Shown piece after piece: positions 33,485 to 42,749 of a stretch of 64,000 nucleotides of DNA (the first letter of the stretch is position 1; every line of letters begins with the position of its first letter). Below the pieces are notes generated by a model that was not told the origin of the DNA, did no database searches, and was given only the letters and a program-made list of their open reading frames with translations. A program made the position numbers and the translations under genes. This stretch comes from Nocardioides sp. zg-1308 (GTDB lineage Bacteria; Actinomycetota; Actinomycetes; Propionibacteriales; Nocardioidaceae). Where the stretch lies: contig NZ_JABJQY010000005.1 of assembly GCF_013155375.1 (NCBI RefSeq), forward strand, positions 1 through 64,000, in the 5' to 3' direction.

Positions 33485-33521
33485 CTGCTTCACCCCAGGC
33501 ATCACCCCCGGAAGGACCCCT

Positions 33522-34829
33522 GTGCAGAAGAACGGCACCACCCGCACCCTCCACACCGTCAAGGACGCCGACGGTGCGGTGACCTCACGCGTCCGGCGCA
33601 CGGTCCTGCCGAGCGGCATGCGGATCGTCACCGAGCAGATGGTCGGCACCCGCTCGGCCAGCATCGGCGTGTGGGTCAACGTCGGCTCGCGCGACGAGAC
33701 GCCCGTGCTGCACGGCTGCTCGCACTTCCTCGAGCACCTGCTCTTCAAGGGCACCCCCGAGCGCACCGCGATGGACATCTCCGTGGCGCTCGACGCGGTC
33801 GGGGGCGAGTTCAACGCCTTCACCACCAAGGAGTACACCGTCTTCCACGCCCGCGTCCTCGACGAGGACCTGGCCACGGCGGTCGACGTGCTCGGCGACA
33901 TGGTCACCGCCTCCACGATCACCGAGGCCGACGTCGAGGCCGAGCGCGACGTGATCCTCGACGAGATCGCCATGCACGACGACGACCCCGACGACGTGGT
34001 GCACAACCTCTTCGCCCACCAGGCCTGGGGCGACACCCCGCTCGGTCGTCCCATCGCCGGCACCGAGGCGTCGATCACCGCGATGACCCGCGCGCAGATC
34101 CACCGCTTCTACCGCCGCCACTACCGCCCCGACAACATGGTCGTCTCGGTGGCCGGCAACGTCGACCACGCCGCTGTCGTGCGCCAGGTCCGGCAGGCCT
34201 TCGGGCGCGCCGGATTCCTCGACGGGGAGGCCGAGCCCACCCCGACGCAGCAGTCGGAGAAGGCCCGCAAGGTGCACCCCGGCGAGGCGCGGACCGTGCG
34301 GCCGCAGGAGCAGGTCAACCTCGTCCTCGGCGTCAAGGGCATGACCCGCACCGATCCCCGCCGCTACACCCTCGGCGTGCTCAACACCGCCCTCGGCGGC
34401 GGCACCTCGTCGCGGATGTTCCAGGAGGTGCGCGAGCACCGCGGCCTGGCCTACTCCGTCTACTCCTTCGCCTCCCACCACGCCGACGCCGGCGTGGTCG
34501 GCGTCTCGGTCGGCTGCCTGCCCGGCAAGTACGACGCCGTGCTGGAGACCGTGCGCGGCGAGCTCGCCAAGGTCGCCTCCGAGGGTCTCACCGCGGAGGA
34601 GGTCGAGCGCGGCAAGGGCCAGCTCAAGGGCGGGCTCGTGCTCGGCCTGGAGGACTCCGGCTCCCGGATGTCGCGCATCGGCAAGGCCGAGCTGGTCCAC
34701 GACGAGCTGCTCACCATCGACGAGGTCGTCGCTCGCATCGAGGCCGTCACCCTCGACGACGTCAACGCCCTGGCACGCGAGCTCTTCACCCAGCCCGAGC
34801 TGCTGGCCGTCGTGGGGCCGACGACGTGA
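33522..34829 (+). CDS. M16-family zinc metallopeptidase
   Basis: 435 residues. The inverted zinc motif HFLEH has His68, Glu71 and His72, and the distal Glu lies in the ERDVILDEIAMHDDDP segment. The C-terminal half is the second M16 domain (GGGTSSRMFQEVREHRGLAYSV). It resembles mitochondrial-processing-peptidase-like enzymes that follow pnp in many actinobacteria. The GTG start has GGAAGGA upstream. It is probably cytoplasmic, as no signal peptide is seen. Confidence 0.9.
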   Translation: MQKNGTTRTLHTVKDADGAVTSRVRRTVLPSGMRIVTEQMVGTRSASIGVWVNVGSRDETPVLHGCSHFLEHLLFKGTPERTAMDISVALDAVGGEFNAFTTKEYTVFHARVLDEDLATAVDVLGDMVTASTITEADVEAERDVILDEIAMHDDDPDDVVHNLFAHQAWGDTPLGRPIAGTEASITAMTRAQIHRFYRRHYRPDNMVVSVAGNVDHAAVVRQVRQAFGRAGFLDGEAEPTPTQQSEKARKVHPGEARTVRPQEQVNLVLGVKGMTRTDPRRYTLGVLNTALGGGTSSRMFQEVREHRGLAYSVYSFASHHADAGVVGVSVGCLPGKYDAVLETVRGELAKVASEGLTAEEVERGKGQLKGGLVLGLEDSGSRMSRIGKAELVHDELLTIDEVVARIEAVTLDDVNALARELFTQPELLAVVGPTT

Positions 34830-34847
34830 CGGTCAGCACCGGCAGCG

Positions 34848-35363
34848 TCAGCGGCGGCCGATGAGCCCGATCACCGGGGGAGCCTTCTGCTCCACCACGC
34901 TGACCCGGAAGCCGCCGCGGACGAGGTTCTCCGAGGCCTTCTTGACGATGTTGGGCACCAGCTCGGGGCGAACGGCGTCGTAGAACAGGTAGACCGCGCC
35001 ACCGGGGACGACCCGCTCGTGGAGCAGGGCGACCTCGTCGTCGCAGTCGCGGACCCAGAACAGGTTCACGTTGAACGCGAAGACCTTGTTGAGCCGCTTG
35101 ACCGGCACCCGCAGCGTGGCGAGGTCGATCTGGCGTACGACGAGCCGGCCGGCGTCGACGTACTTCTGGTTGCGGCGCTTGGTGCGGTCCACGCCCGACT
35201 CCGACCGGTCGATCGCGAACAGCTTGCCGGTCTCCAGCTTGCTGCAGATCGCCTCGGCGCCGGCTCCGGGGCCGCAGCCGATCTCGAGGACCTGGTCGCC
35301 CGGCTGGACGTCCATGAGGTCGACGGCCCACTTGATGCGCGGCGGGATGGTCGAAACGGGCAT
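34848..35363 (-). CDS. Class I SAM-dependent methyltransferase
   Basis: 171 residues. Motif I VLEIGCGPGAGAEAI and the acidic residue of FAIDRSE show the SAM-binding Rossmann fold; DRTKRRNQKYV and FAFNVNLFW follow. The substrate cannot be inferred. It converges on the M16 gene and is divergent from dapB, whose start lies 92 bp away. Confidence 0.8.
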   Translation of the reverse strand: MPVSTIPPRIKWAVDLMDVQPGDQVLEIGCGPGAGAEAICSKLETGKLFAIDRSESGVDRTKRRNQKYVDAGRLVVRQIDLATLRVPVKRLNKVFAFNVNLFWVRDCDDEVALLHERVVPGGAVYLFYDAVRPELVPNIVKKASENLVRGGFRVSVVEQKAPPVIGLIGRR

Positions 35364-35442
35364 GGCGCACAGCCTGCCAGACCCGTGTTCGCCCGTCAGC
35401 CACCGCCACCCGGCACGTGGGGGCACCGGGCGCGTCGGCCGA

Positions 35443-35448
35443 TAGGTT
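35443..35448 (+). promoter_or_regulatory. Putative -10 element of dapB (leaderless)
   Basis: TAGGTT ends 6 nt before the GTG at 35455. Confidence 0.5.
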
Positions 35449-35454
35449 GGACCC

Positions 35455-36222
35455 GTGAGCGCACCAGGAGAGACCACCGTCCGCGTCGGCGTGCTCGGGG
35501 CGCGGGGCAAGGTCGGCGCCGAGGTCTGCCGCGCCGTCGAGGCGGCCCCGGACACCGAGCTCGTCGCGCGGGTCGACGCGGGCGACGACATCGAGGAGCT
35601 CGCCCGCTCGGGCGCTGCGGTGGTCGTCGACTTCACCCACCCCGACGTCGTCATGGACAACCTGCGGTTCTGCATCGAGCACGGCATCCACGCGGTCGTC
35701 GGGACCACGGGCTTCGACCGTGCCCGGCTCGACCTGCTCGAGGAGTGGCTCGCCGACGCGCCCGGCGTCGGCGTGCTGATCGCCCCCAACTTCTCCATCG
35801 GCGCGATCCTGATGATGCGCTTCGCGGCCCAGGCGGCGCCGTTCTTCGAGTCCGTCGAGGTGGTGGAGCTGCACCACCCCGACAAGGCCGACGCGCCGTC
35901 CGGCACCGCCCGGCGCACGGCGGAGATGATCGCCGCCGCGCGTCGCGAGGCGGGCAGCCCGCCGATGCCCGACGCCACGTCCACGGGCCTCGAGGGCGCC
36001 CGCGGCGCGGACGTCGACGGCGTACGCGTCCACGGCCTGCGGGTCCGCGGCCTCGTGGCGCACCAGGAGGTCCTCCTCGGCACCGCGGGGGAGACCCTGA
36101 CCATCCGCCACGACTCCCTCGACCGGGTGTCGTTCACGCCGGGGGTCCTCGTCGGCGTCCGCTCGATCGGTGACCGGCCAGGCCTGACGGTGGGCCTGGA
36201 GGAGCTGCTCGACCTCGGGTGA
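35455..36222 (+). CDS. dapB: 4-hydroxy-tetrahydrodipicolinate reductase
   Basis: 255 residues; it reduces the dihydrodipicolinate precursor in lysine and diaminopimelate synthesis. The N-terminal nucleotide-binding GARGKVG (16-22), the VGTTGF turn, and the catalytic ELHHPDKADAPSGTA segment with the conserved His-His and Lys are present. The GTG start fits a leaderless transcript. Confidence 0.95.
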   Translation: MSAPGETTVRVGVLGARGKVGAEVCRAVEAAPDTELVARVDAGDDIEELARSGAAVVVDFTHPDVVMDNLRFCIEHGIHAVVGTTGFDRARLDLLEEWLADAPGVGVLIAPNFSIGAILMMRFAAQAAPFFESVEVVELHHPDKADAPSGTARRTAEMIAAARREAGSPPMPDATSTGLEGARGADVDGVRVHGLRVRGLVAHQEVLLGTAGETLTIRHDSLDRVSFTPGVLVGVRSIGDRPGLTVGLEELLDLG

Positions 36223-36235
36223 CCGGGCGGGTCGC

Positions 36236-36532
36236 TCAGAGCAGGCGGGCCATGGCGGCCACGACCGCCGCACCCACCACGACGACCAGGAACGGCATCC
36301 GCAGCAGCAGGGCCACGACGGCGAACGCGAGCCCCAGCGACCGGGCGTCGACGGCGAGGGCGTCGCCCGACGAGAAGGTCTGCACGGCGACCAGCGCCGC
36401 GAGGAGCGCGACCGGGATGAGGTCGGCCACCCGCTCGACCGTCGGGTGGCTGAGCACGCGTTCGGGAAGCGACATGCCGGCGAGCTTGAGGAGGTAGCAG
36501 CCCGCGCAGGCGAGGAGCACCGCGGTCCACAT
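36236..36532 (-). CDS. AzlD-family branched-chain amino acid exporter subunit
   Basis: 98 residues with three hydrophobic segments, the small AzlD-type partner of AzlC proteins. The A of its ATG is also the last base of the azlC stop codon (TGATG). AzlC/AzlD pairs are proposed exporters of branched-chain or related amino acids; the substrate is not evident here. Confidence 0.8.
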   Translation of the reverse strand: MWTAVLLACAGCYLLKLAGMSLPERVLSHPTVERVADLIPVALLAALVAVQTFSSGDALAVDARSLGLAFAVVALLLRMPFLVVVVGAAVVAAMARLL

Positions 36533-37263
36533 CAGCGCTGCCCTCCCGCCGTCTCGTCGGTGCCCGGCGCCGGGTCCCGCTCCGGGTGCCGGCCCAGCAC
36601 CCCGACGAGGAGGGCCACGCCGCCGGCCGCGAGCACGGGTACGCCGGGCGCGGTGAGGGGCACCATCGCCAGGGCGACGGCGGCGGCCAGGAGGGCCACG
36701 AGGACGTTGCGCAGGTCGTGGAGCCGAGGCCACAGAAGTGCGAGGAACGCGGCGCCCACTGCGGCGTCCAGGCCGAAGGTCCGCGGATCCCCGACGGCCT
36801 CACCTGCGAACGCGCCGATCGCGGTCGCGACGTTCCACAGGACGAACACCGAGGCGCCGGTGGTCAGGAACCCCAGGCGGGCGGCCTCGGTCGTGTCGCG
36901 GTTGACCGACATCGCCGTGGACTCGTCGATGAGGACGTGGGCGGCGGCGAACCGGCGCCAGCCGCGCCACTTCAGCAGAGGGGCCATCCGGAGGCCGTAG
37001 AGCGTGTTGCGGGTGCCGAGCAGCAGGGCCGTGGCGGCACCGGACATCGGCGCTCCGCCGGCGGCGACGACGCCGATGAGGGCGAACTGGCTGGCTCCGG
37101 TGAACATCAGCAGCGACAGGACGCAGGTCTGGGCGACGCTGAGCCCGGAGGCGACCGACACGGCGCCGAACCCGACGCCGTACGCGCCCGTGGCGACGCC
37201 GACGGCCAGGCCGTCACGGATGATGGCGGATCGGTCGCCGGGATCGAGGGTGCTCTCGGACAC
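36532..37263 (-). CDS. AzlC-family permease
   Basis: 243 residues with about seven hydrophobic segments and the AzlC features GLSVAQTCVLSLLMFTGASQFA (about 40-61) and IDESTAM. It forms the large subunit of the AzlCD exporter with the downstream gene. The start is GTG. Confidence 0.85.
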   Translation of the reverse strand: MSESTLDPGDRSAIIRDGLAVGVATGAYGVGFGAVSVASGLSVAQTCVLSLLMFTGASQFALIGVVAAGGAPMSGAATALLLGTRNTLYGLRMAPLLKWRGWRRFAAAHVLIDESTAMSVNRDTTEAARLGFLTTGASVFVLWNVATAIGAFAGEAVGDPRTFGLDAAVGAAFLALLWPRLHDLRNVLVALLAAAVALAMVPLTAPGVPVLAAGGVALLVGVLGRHPERDPAPGTDETAGGQR

Positions 37264-37269
37264 GCCCGA

Positions 37270-37275
37270 AGGCTA
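37270..37275 (-). promoter_or_regulatory. Putative -10 element of azlC (leaderless)
   Basis: On the minus strand TAGCCT lies exactly 6 nt before the GTG at 37263. Confidence 0.45.
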
Positions 37276-37318
37276 AGGCACCCTGCGCATCAGCCCCGTC
37301 GCATTTTCGCCGGCTCCG

Positions 37319-37546
37319 TCAGTGAGGCCGACGACGGGCGCGCAGTCGGCGCGACTCGCGGCGGTGGAAGTCGTGGACGAGCACGAACGCTGCCGCAACG
37401 CCGGCGCCGGCGCCGGCCAGGAGCCCGACCCGGAGGTTCACGTGGGTCTCGGGGACGGCGCCGAACCACAGGCCGAGGCCGATGCACACCACGAGGGCGG
37501 CGAGGACGAGGACGAACCGGTGCAGAGCGGGAAGCGGACCTAGCAT
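37319..37546 (-). CDS. Small two-TM membrane protein
   Basis: 75 residues with two hydrophobic segments (about 9-28 and 38-57) and a basic Arg/His-rich tail. I do not recognise the family. The ATG at 37546 is preferred because it begins the hydrophobic segment directly; a longer reading from 37588 would add 14 mostly basic residues. Convincing regulatory signals are not visible. Confidence 0.55.
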   Translation of the reverse strand: MLGPLPALHRFVLVLAALVVCIGLGLWFGAVPETHVNLRVGLLAGAGAGVAAAFVLVHDFHRRESRRLRARRRPH

Positions 37547-37661
37547 GACGGACCCCCGAACAGGCCGGCGGAGTAGCCGGACCTCCATGGTGACTCGCCG
37601 CGGGCGAAAAGCAAGGTCCTCCGGGGGTGGATTTTGCCGCGGCGGACGGCCGGTGGTCCGC

Positions 37662-38228
37662 TCAGCCGATCGCGGTGTGCAGGCGGACCTGCTTGACCGT
37701 GGTGCTCCCGGTGCCGTCGAGGTCGAGCTCGCGGTGGGCGGTGTCGGGGGCCCAGCCGGCGTCGGTGAGGAAGGTGCGCAGCGCGTCGTCGGCGGCGTTG
37801 ACCCACGACACCGCGCGGGTGAAGCGGTCCGCGGAGAGGGTGTCCACCGCGGCCTGCAGCAGCCGCGAGCCGTGGCCCTTGCCGCGCTCGGTCGGATCGA
37901 GCGTGAGCTCGGAGAGCTCGCCGTCCGCCACGGGGTCGCAGTCGGGGTCTGCGGCCGCGGAGGTCAGCGCGAAGCCGACGACGCGGTTGCGCTCGAGGGC
38001 GACCAGCACCCGGTTGCGGGCATCGGCGGGCCGGGCGAGGACCTCGCGCCACTGGGCGGCGACCGCCGCCACGTCGGTGGGCAGCACCTCGGCCGGCAGC
38101 AGGCCGGCGTAGAGGACGGGCCACGCCCGGAGCTGGACCTCGGCGATCGCCGCGGCGTCGTCGGCCCAGGCCACCCGCACCGACACGTCGGCGCTCGGCC
38201 CCCCGCCGGGGCCGTGCGAGTGGCTCAT
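37662..38228 (-). CDS. GNAT-family N-acetyltransferase
   Basis: 188 residues with the acetyl-CoA-binding GNAT core: LSELTLDPTERGKGHGSRLL (about 103-122) has the R/QxxGxG/A loop. The substrate is unknown. The ATG overlaps the stop of the upstream DUF3043 gene (ATGA), so the two are coupled. Confidence 0.85.
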   Translation of the reverse strand: MSHSHGPGGGPSADVSVRVAWADDAAAIAEVQLRAWPVLYAGLLPAEVLPTDVAAVAAQWREVLARPADARNRVLVALERNRVVGFALTSAAADPDCDPVADGELSELTLDPTERGKGHGSRLLQAAVDTLSADRFTRAVSWVNAADDALRTFLTDAGWAPDTAHRELDLDGTGSTTVKQVRLHTAIG

Positions 38229-38806
38229 CGGTAGGACTCGGGCAGCTTCTCGCCGATCCGGACCTGGGCCTTGGGCAGGCGCAGGAACTTCATCTGCAGC
38301 GAGCGCATGGCGGCGTAGAGCACCGCACCCTTCGGCGACTCGTCGGGGAAGCGTCGGGCCAGCTCGCGGCGCAGGCGGAAGCGGAGCATCACGACGTCGA
38401 ACACGATCACCAGCAGCGTGGTGAACAGGATGGTGTTGCTCAGGTTCTGCATCGACCGGTTGCCGGAGTAGCCCAGGACCATCGACACCACCAGCAGCGG
38501 GACCATCAGCTCGATGAACGAGAAGCGGGAGTCGACGAAGTCGCGGATGAAGCGGCGGACCGGTCCGCGGTCGCGGCTGGGGAGGTAGCGGTCGTCGCCG
38601 GTCTTCATGGCCTCGCGCATCCGGCGCGAGGTGTCACCGCGCGCGGAGCGCTGCGCGGCCACCTGCTCCTTGCGGGTGCGGGGGACCTTGGCGCGGGCGC
38701 GCGCGGCCGCCTCGGCCTCCTTGCGAGAGGGCGTGGGGCGACCCTTGCCACCGATCTTGTCGTCGATCGGCGGGGTCTCCGGCTCGGGGCTGGTGCGACG
38801 GAACAC
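38225..38806 (-). CDS. DUF3043 membrane protein
   Basis: 193 residues of the actinobacterial DUF3043 family. The N-terminal half is highly charged (Lys/Arg/Glu-rich) with DRYLPSRDRGPVRRFIRDFVDSR-type sequence before two TM segments (about 95-115 and 122-143). The function is unknown. The GTG at 38806 is chosen because GAAGG lies 8 nt upstream and family members begin at this FRR segment. Confidence 0.8.
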   Translation of the reverse strand: MFRRTSPEPETPPIDDKIGGKGRPTPSRKEAEAAARARAKVPRTRKEQVAAQRSARGDTSRRMREAMKTGDDRYLPSRDRGPVRRFIRDFVDSRFSFIELMVPLLVVSMVLGYSGNRSMQNLSNTILFTTLLVIVFDVVMLRFRLRRELARRFPDESPKGAVLYAAMRSLQMKFLRLPKAQVRIGEKLPESYR

Positions 38807-38908
38807 GCGTGCTGCCTTCAGGTGGTTCGGATGCTGGGGGCACCCTATCCCCGCGGGCCCCACGAGGCGCGCCCGCGGGATGCCCTACCTCCGACTTGGG
38901 TTTGGTCC

Positions 38909-38914
38909 TAGGGT
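38909..38914 (+). promoter_or_regulatory. Putative -10 element of pspA
   Basis: TAGGGT lies 55 nt before the pspA ATG. TTGGG at 38896 is too close to be a normal -35, so the assignment is tentative. Confidence 0.35.
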
Positions 38915-38969
38915 GAGAACGTCGACCGAGCCACCACCCACGCTTGACCAAGAGAGGGTTTCCACCCCG

Positions 38970-39764
38970 ATGAGTCTCATGAAGCGCATCAGCCTGATCT
39001 TCCGCTCCAAGGCCAACAAGGCGCTGGACAAGGCGGAGGACCCCCGCGAGACCCTCGACTACAGCTACCAGCGCCAGCTCGAGCTCCTCTCGAAGGTCCG
39101 TCGCGGGGTCGCCGACGTGGCGACCAGCCGCAAGCGCGTCGAGCTGCAGGTCAACCAGCTCGAGCAGCAGGCCGCCAAGCTGCAGGGCCAGGCCGAGAAG
39201 GCCATCGGCGCCGGCCGCGAGGACCTCGCCCGCGAGGCACTGACCCGCAAGTCCGGCCTCGCCTCGCAGATCACCAGCCTCAAGGAGCAGCGCGCCGCCC
39301 TCCAGGGCGAGGAGGAGAAGCTCGTCCTGGCCCAGCAGCGGCTGCAGGCCAAGGTCGAGGCCTTCCGCACCCGCAAGGAGACCATCAAGGCCACCTACAC
39401 CGCGGCCGAGGCGCAGACGCGCATCGGCGAGGCGATGTCGGGCATCGGCGAGGAGATGGGCGACGTCGGTCTCGCCATCCAGCGCGCCGAGGACAAGACC
39501 GCCCAGATGCAGGCCCGTGGTGCGGCCATCGACGAGCTGATCGCCTCTGGCGCGCTCGACGACGCCTCCCAGCTCAACGCCGGCGACGACATCTCCCGCG
39601 AGCTCGACGCGCTCAGCTCCGACTCGGACGTCGAGGCCGAGCTGGCGCGGCTGAAGGCCGGCTCCGCCCCGCAGGCCATCGAGGCCCCCGACGGCGACAT
39701 CCTCGCCGCCGAGCCCGAGGCCGTGCGCGCCGAGGGCGACTCCACCGAGGGCGGCCGGGCATGA
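38970..39764 (+). CDS. pspA: PspA/IM30 phage shock protein
   Basis: 264 residues: an N-terminal amphipathic helix (MSLMKRISLIFRSKANKALD) and then long coiled-coil helices to about residue 205, typical of PspA. It coats and stabilises stressed cytoplasmic membranes. The C-terminal 55 residues are an acidic, disordered extension. The stop overlaps pspAA (ATGA). It heads an operon with pspAA, htpX and pspAB. Confidence 0.92.
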   Translation: MSLMKRISLIFRSKANKALDKAEDPRETLDYSYQRQLELLSKVRRGVADVATSRKRVELQVNQLEQQAAKLQGQAEKAIGAGREDLAREALTRKSGLASQITSLKEQRAALQGEEEKLVLAQQRLQAKVEAFRTRKETIKATYTAAEAQTRIGEAMSGIGEEMGDVGLAIQRAEDKTAQMQARGAAIDELIASGALDDASQLNAGDDISRELDALSSDSDVEAELARLKAGSAPQAIEAPDGDILAAEPEAVRAEGDSTEGGRA

Positions 39765-40039
39765 TCGTCCGCATCCTCGGCGAGGGTCAGTACGACCTCG
39801 ACGACCACGCCCTCGACGCCCTCAACGGCCTCGACAACCAGATCGAGCAGGCGATCGACGCCGGCGACGAGGACATGTTCCGCACCGCGCTGCACGGACT
39901 CCTGTCGGGTGTGCGCGCCAGCGGCACGCACCACGAGCTCGACTCCCTTGACGAGTCCGACCTGATCCTGCCGCCCCCGGACGCCACGATCGACGAGGTG
40001 CGCCAGCTGCTGGGCGACGACGGCCTGATCCCGGGCTGA
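39761..40039 (+). CDS. pspAA: PspA-associated protein PspAA
   Basis: 92 residues. MIVRILGEGQYDLDD is the family start, and the C-terminus has the LPPPDATIDEVRQLLGDDGLIPG-type motif. It is an actinobacterial partner encoded next to pspA. Molecular role not established; probably modulates PspA. Coupled to pspA. Confidence 0.85.
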   Translation: MIVRILGEGQYDLDDHALDALNGLDNQIEQAIDAGDEDMFRTALHGLLSGVRASGTHHELDSLDESDLILPPPDATIDEVRQLLGDDGLIPG

Positions 40040-40049
40040 CGCCCACCGC

Positions 40050-40961
40050 ATGGCCACCTCTCGCTTCATCAAGGACAGCGGGCTCACCGCCCGGATGACC
40101 CTCACCATGTTCCTGCTCGGCGCGCTGTTCGTCGGGCTCGTCGTAGGGCTGATCTACGCCGTGGGTCCCGGCTACGCGCCCGTCGTCGCGATCATCGCCA
40201 TCGGCATGGCGTTCTACCAGTGGTGGAGCTCGGACAAGGTGGCGATGCGGGCGATGCGGGCCCGTGAGGTGGCGCCCGAGGAGGCCCCGGAGCTGCACGG
40301 GATGATCGACCGTCTCTGTGCGCTCGCCGACATGCCCAAGCCGCGGGTCGGCATCTCCGACATGGCGCTCGCCAACGCCTTCGCGACCGGGCGCTCGCCC
40401 GACCGCGCGGTGGTGTGCGTGACGACCGGCATCCTGCAGACGCTCGACGCGGAGGAGCTCGAGGCCGTGCTGGCCCACGAGCTGAGCCACGTGGCGCACC
40501 GCGACGTGCTGGTCATGACCGTCGCGTCGTCGGCCGGCATCGCCGCCGGGCTGCTGATGCGCTTCGCGCAGTTCGGCGGGATGGGCCGCTCGCGCAGCAA
40601 CAACAACAACGCGCTGCCGGCGGTCCTCGTCGCCCTGCTGGTGAGCCTGGTCGTCTACGCCGTGAGCTTCGTCCTCCTGCGCCTGCTCTCGCGCTACCGC
40701 GAGCTCAGCGCCGACCGGGCCGGGGCCTACCTGACGCTCAAGCCAGCGGCGCTGGCCTCCGCGCTGCAGAAGATCAGCGGCGAGGTGGCCGCCACCCCGC
40801 AGCGCGACCTGCGCTCGGCCAGCGCGGCCAGCGCACTGTGCATCGTCCCCGCCCTCCGCGGCGGTGGCCTCGGCGGCCTGATGGCCACCCACCCGCCCCT
40901 GCAGCAGCGGCTCGAGCAGCTGGCCCGCATCCAGGCCGAGCTCAGCCGGCCGACGGGCTGA
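40050..40961 (+). CDS. htpX: HtpX-family membrane metalloprotease
   Basis: 303 residues. Two N-terminal TM segments (about 18-36 and 40-57) are followed by the zinc motif HELSH (about 148-152), two more TM segments (about 165 and 195-215), and the distal Glu in YRELSADRAG. It degrades damaged membrane proteins. Its position in the psp operon supports an envelope-stress role. Confidence 0.92.
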   Translation: MATSRFIKDSGLTARMTLTMFLLGALFVGLVVGLIYAVGPGYAPVVAIIAIGMAFYQWWSSDKVAMRAMRAREVAPEEAPELHGMIDRLCALADMPKPRVGISDMALANAFATGRSPDRAVVCVTTGILQTLDAEELEAVLAHELSHVAHRDVLVMTVASSAGIAAGLLMRFAQFGGMGRSRSNNNNALPAVLVALLVSLVVYAVSFVLLRLLSRYRELSADRAGAYLTLKPAALASALQKISGEVAATPQRDLRSASAASALCIVPALRGGGLGGLMATHPPLQQRLEQLARIQAELSRPTG

Positions 40962-40971
40962 GGGGCACCCG

Positions 40972-41544
40972 ATGGGACTCTGGGAGGCGCTGCGGGGTCG
41001 TACGCAGCCCAAGCGCAACAACCTCGACGCACTGTTCCTCGTGCCGAGCGCGGCGATCACGCTGCAGACCGCCCTCGGCTTCGAGCCGACCGGCTCCGGC
41101 TCGGTCTGCTACCGCTCCGCCGCCGGCGCGGCCTTCGCGCAGACGCAGCAGGACGTGGTCGCGCTGATCCGCGACGACGCCGAGGCGCCCGAGGTCTCGG
41201 TCACCCAGGACGACTTCGGGTTCACCTGGCTCGTCGTCTCCGGTGACGCCTCCGACATGTCCGGGCTGTGCACCGACCTGCACGCCGTCAACACCACCTT
41301 GGAGCTCAACGGCTTCGAAGGCGGCCTGCTGTGCTCGATGGTGCCGTTCCGCAACGCCTCGGGACAGGCCTTCGGGCTGACCTACCTCTACAAGCAGGGC
41401 ACGTTCTACCCGTTCGCCCCCGCCGGCGAGCAGTCCCGTGACACGCTGCTCGAGCTGTCCGTGCGCGACCTGTTGGGAGAGGAGCTGCCGATGGAGCCCG
41501 ACCTGCAGCGGTGGCTGGCGATCTGGAAGGCCCCGGGACTGTGA
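40972..41544 (+). CDS. pspAB: PspA-associated protein PspAB
   Basis: 190 residues. MGLWEALRGRTQPKRNNLDALFLVPSA-type N-terminus and DDFGFTWLV are family hallmarks. It occurs beside htpX and pspA in actinobacteria; the role is unknown. The stop overlaps the kinase start (GTGA). Confidence 0.85.
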   Translation: MGLWEALRGRTQPKRNNLDALFLVPSAAITLQTALGFEPTGSGSVCYRSAAGAAFAQTQQDVVALIRDDAEAPEVSVTQDDFGFTWLVVSGDASDMSGLCTDLHAVNTTLELNGFEGGLLCSMVPFRNASGQAFGLTYLYKQGTFYPFAPAGEQSRDTLLELSVRDLLGEELPMEPDLQRWLAIWKAPGL

Positions 41545-42749
41545 GCGACGACCACGGGGCTCGACGTCGCGAGCAGGCGATCGCGGCGTACGGCGTGGTC
41601 GACGCCCCACCGCGTCGCGAGCTCAGCGCCCTGGTCGACCTGGCGGCACAGGTCGCCGGCGTGCCCTTCGCCGCCGTCAACCTGCTCGACGCCGAGTCCC
41701 AGCACGCGATCGCCACCCGGGGGTTCCCCCCGGAGCGGATGCCGATCGAGGAGTCGATGTGCCGGCGTGTCGTCGAGTCCGGCCGCCCTGTCATGGTCGA
41801 GGACGCCAGCAGGGACGAGCGCTGGTCCCACAGCCCCTGGACCACGGGTGAGCGGGCGGACGTGCGGTTCTACGGCTCCCACCCGCTGACGACCCCCGCA
41901 GGCGTCGTCATCGGCACGCTCTGCGTCTACGACGACGAGACGCACGAGGTCACCCCGGAGGCCGCCAAGGGGCTCGCACAGCTCGCCGACCGCGTCGTCG
42001 ACGTGCTGGAGCTCGAGCTCGCCTCGCGGCGGCTGAGCGAGGCCAACGCGCGCCTCAGCACCTCCAACGAGCGCCTCGCGCACTTCGCGGGACAGGTCAG
42101 CCACGACCTCAAGAACCCGCTCACCTCCGTCTCGCTCTCGCTCGAGACGCTCGAGCTCGACGTCACCGAGCCCGACCAGGCCGACACGGTCGCGCGGGCG
42201 CGCCGCGGCGTCGACCGGATGACGGGCCTGATCAACAACCTGCTCGAGTTCGCGTCGCAGGGGGACGCCCCCGGCGACGCGGTCGTCGACCTCGGTGCCG
42301 AGCTGTCCTCCGCGCTCGACGACCTCGCCGGGCGGGTCGCCCGCGAGCGGGTGCAGGTCGGTCCGCTGCCGCGCGTCCGGGGCGACGCCGCCCAGCTGCG
42401 CTCGGTGCTGATGAACCTCGTCGACAACGCAGCGAAGTTCGTCGACGACGGGGAGGCCCCGGAGATCGAGGTGGACTCGCGCCCGCTCGACGGGCACCAC
42501 CGCATCGAGGTGCGCGACCGCAGCCGCGGCATCCCGCCCGACAAGCGGGAGCGGGTCTTCGCGCCGCTCGCGCGGCTCGACAAGAGCGTGGAGGGCTCGG
42601 GCATCGGTCTGGCCACCTGTCGGCGCATCGTCGAGGCGCACGGCGGGACGATGGGCGTCGACGGGCGCGAGGGCGGCGGCTCCGTGTTCTGGTTCGAGCT
42701 GCTCGACACCGGCGACGACGAGCCCGCCACGGACCCCCGGGGCTGCTAG
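41541..42749 (+). CDS. GAF-domain sensor histidine kinase of the psp operon
   Basis: 402 residues, soluble: a GAF domain (about 25-160), a HisKA domain with His188 in SHDLKNPLTS, and a HATPase domain with N box LMNLVDNAAKF and the G2-like GSGIGLATCRRI. The G1 box is degenerate: D326-R-S-R-G330 in place of the usual DxGxG. The GTG start overlaps the pspAB stop (GTGA). No response-regulator gene is adjacent. It could sense a small molecule or redox state linked to envelope stress; this is inference. Confidence 0.85.
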   Translation: MSDDHGARRREQAIAAYGVVDAPPRRELSALVDLAAQVAGVPFAAVNLLDAESQHAIATRGFPPERMPIEESMCRRVVESGRPVMVEDASRDERWSHSPWTTGERADVRFYGSHPLTTPAGVVIGTLCVYDDETHEVTPEAAKGLAQLADRVVDVLELELASRRLSEANARLSTSNERLAHFAGQVSHDLKNPLTSVSLSLETLELDVTEPDQADTVARARRGVDRMTGLINNLLEFASQGDAPGDAVVDLGAELSSALDDLAGRVARERVQVGPLPRVRGDAAQLRSVLMNLVDNAAKFVDDGEAPEIEVDSRPLDGHHRIEVRDRSRGIPPDKRERVFAPLARLDKSVEGSGIGLATCRRIVEAHGGTMGVDGREGGGSVFWFELLDTGDDEPATDPRGC

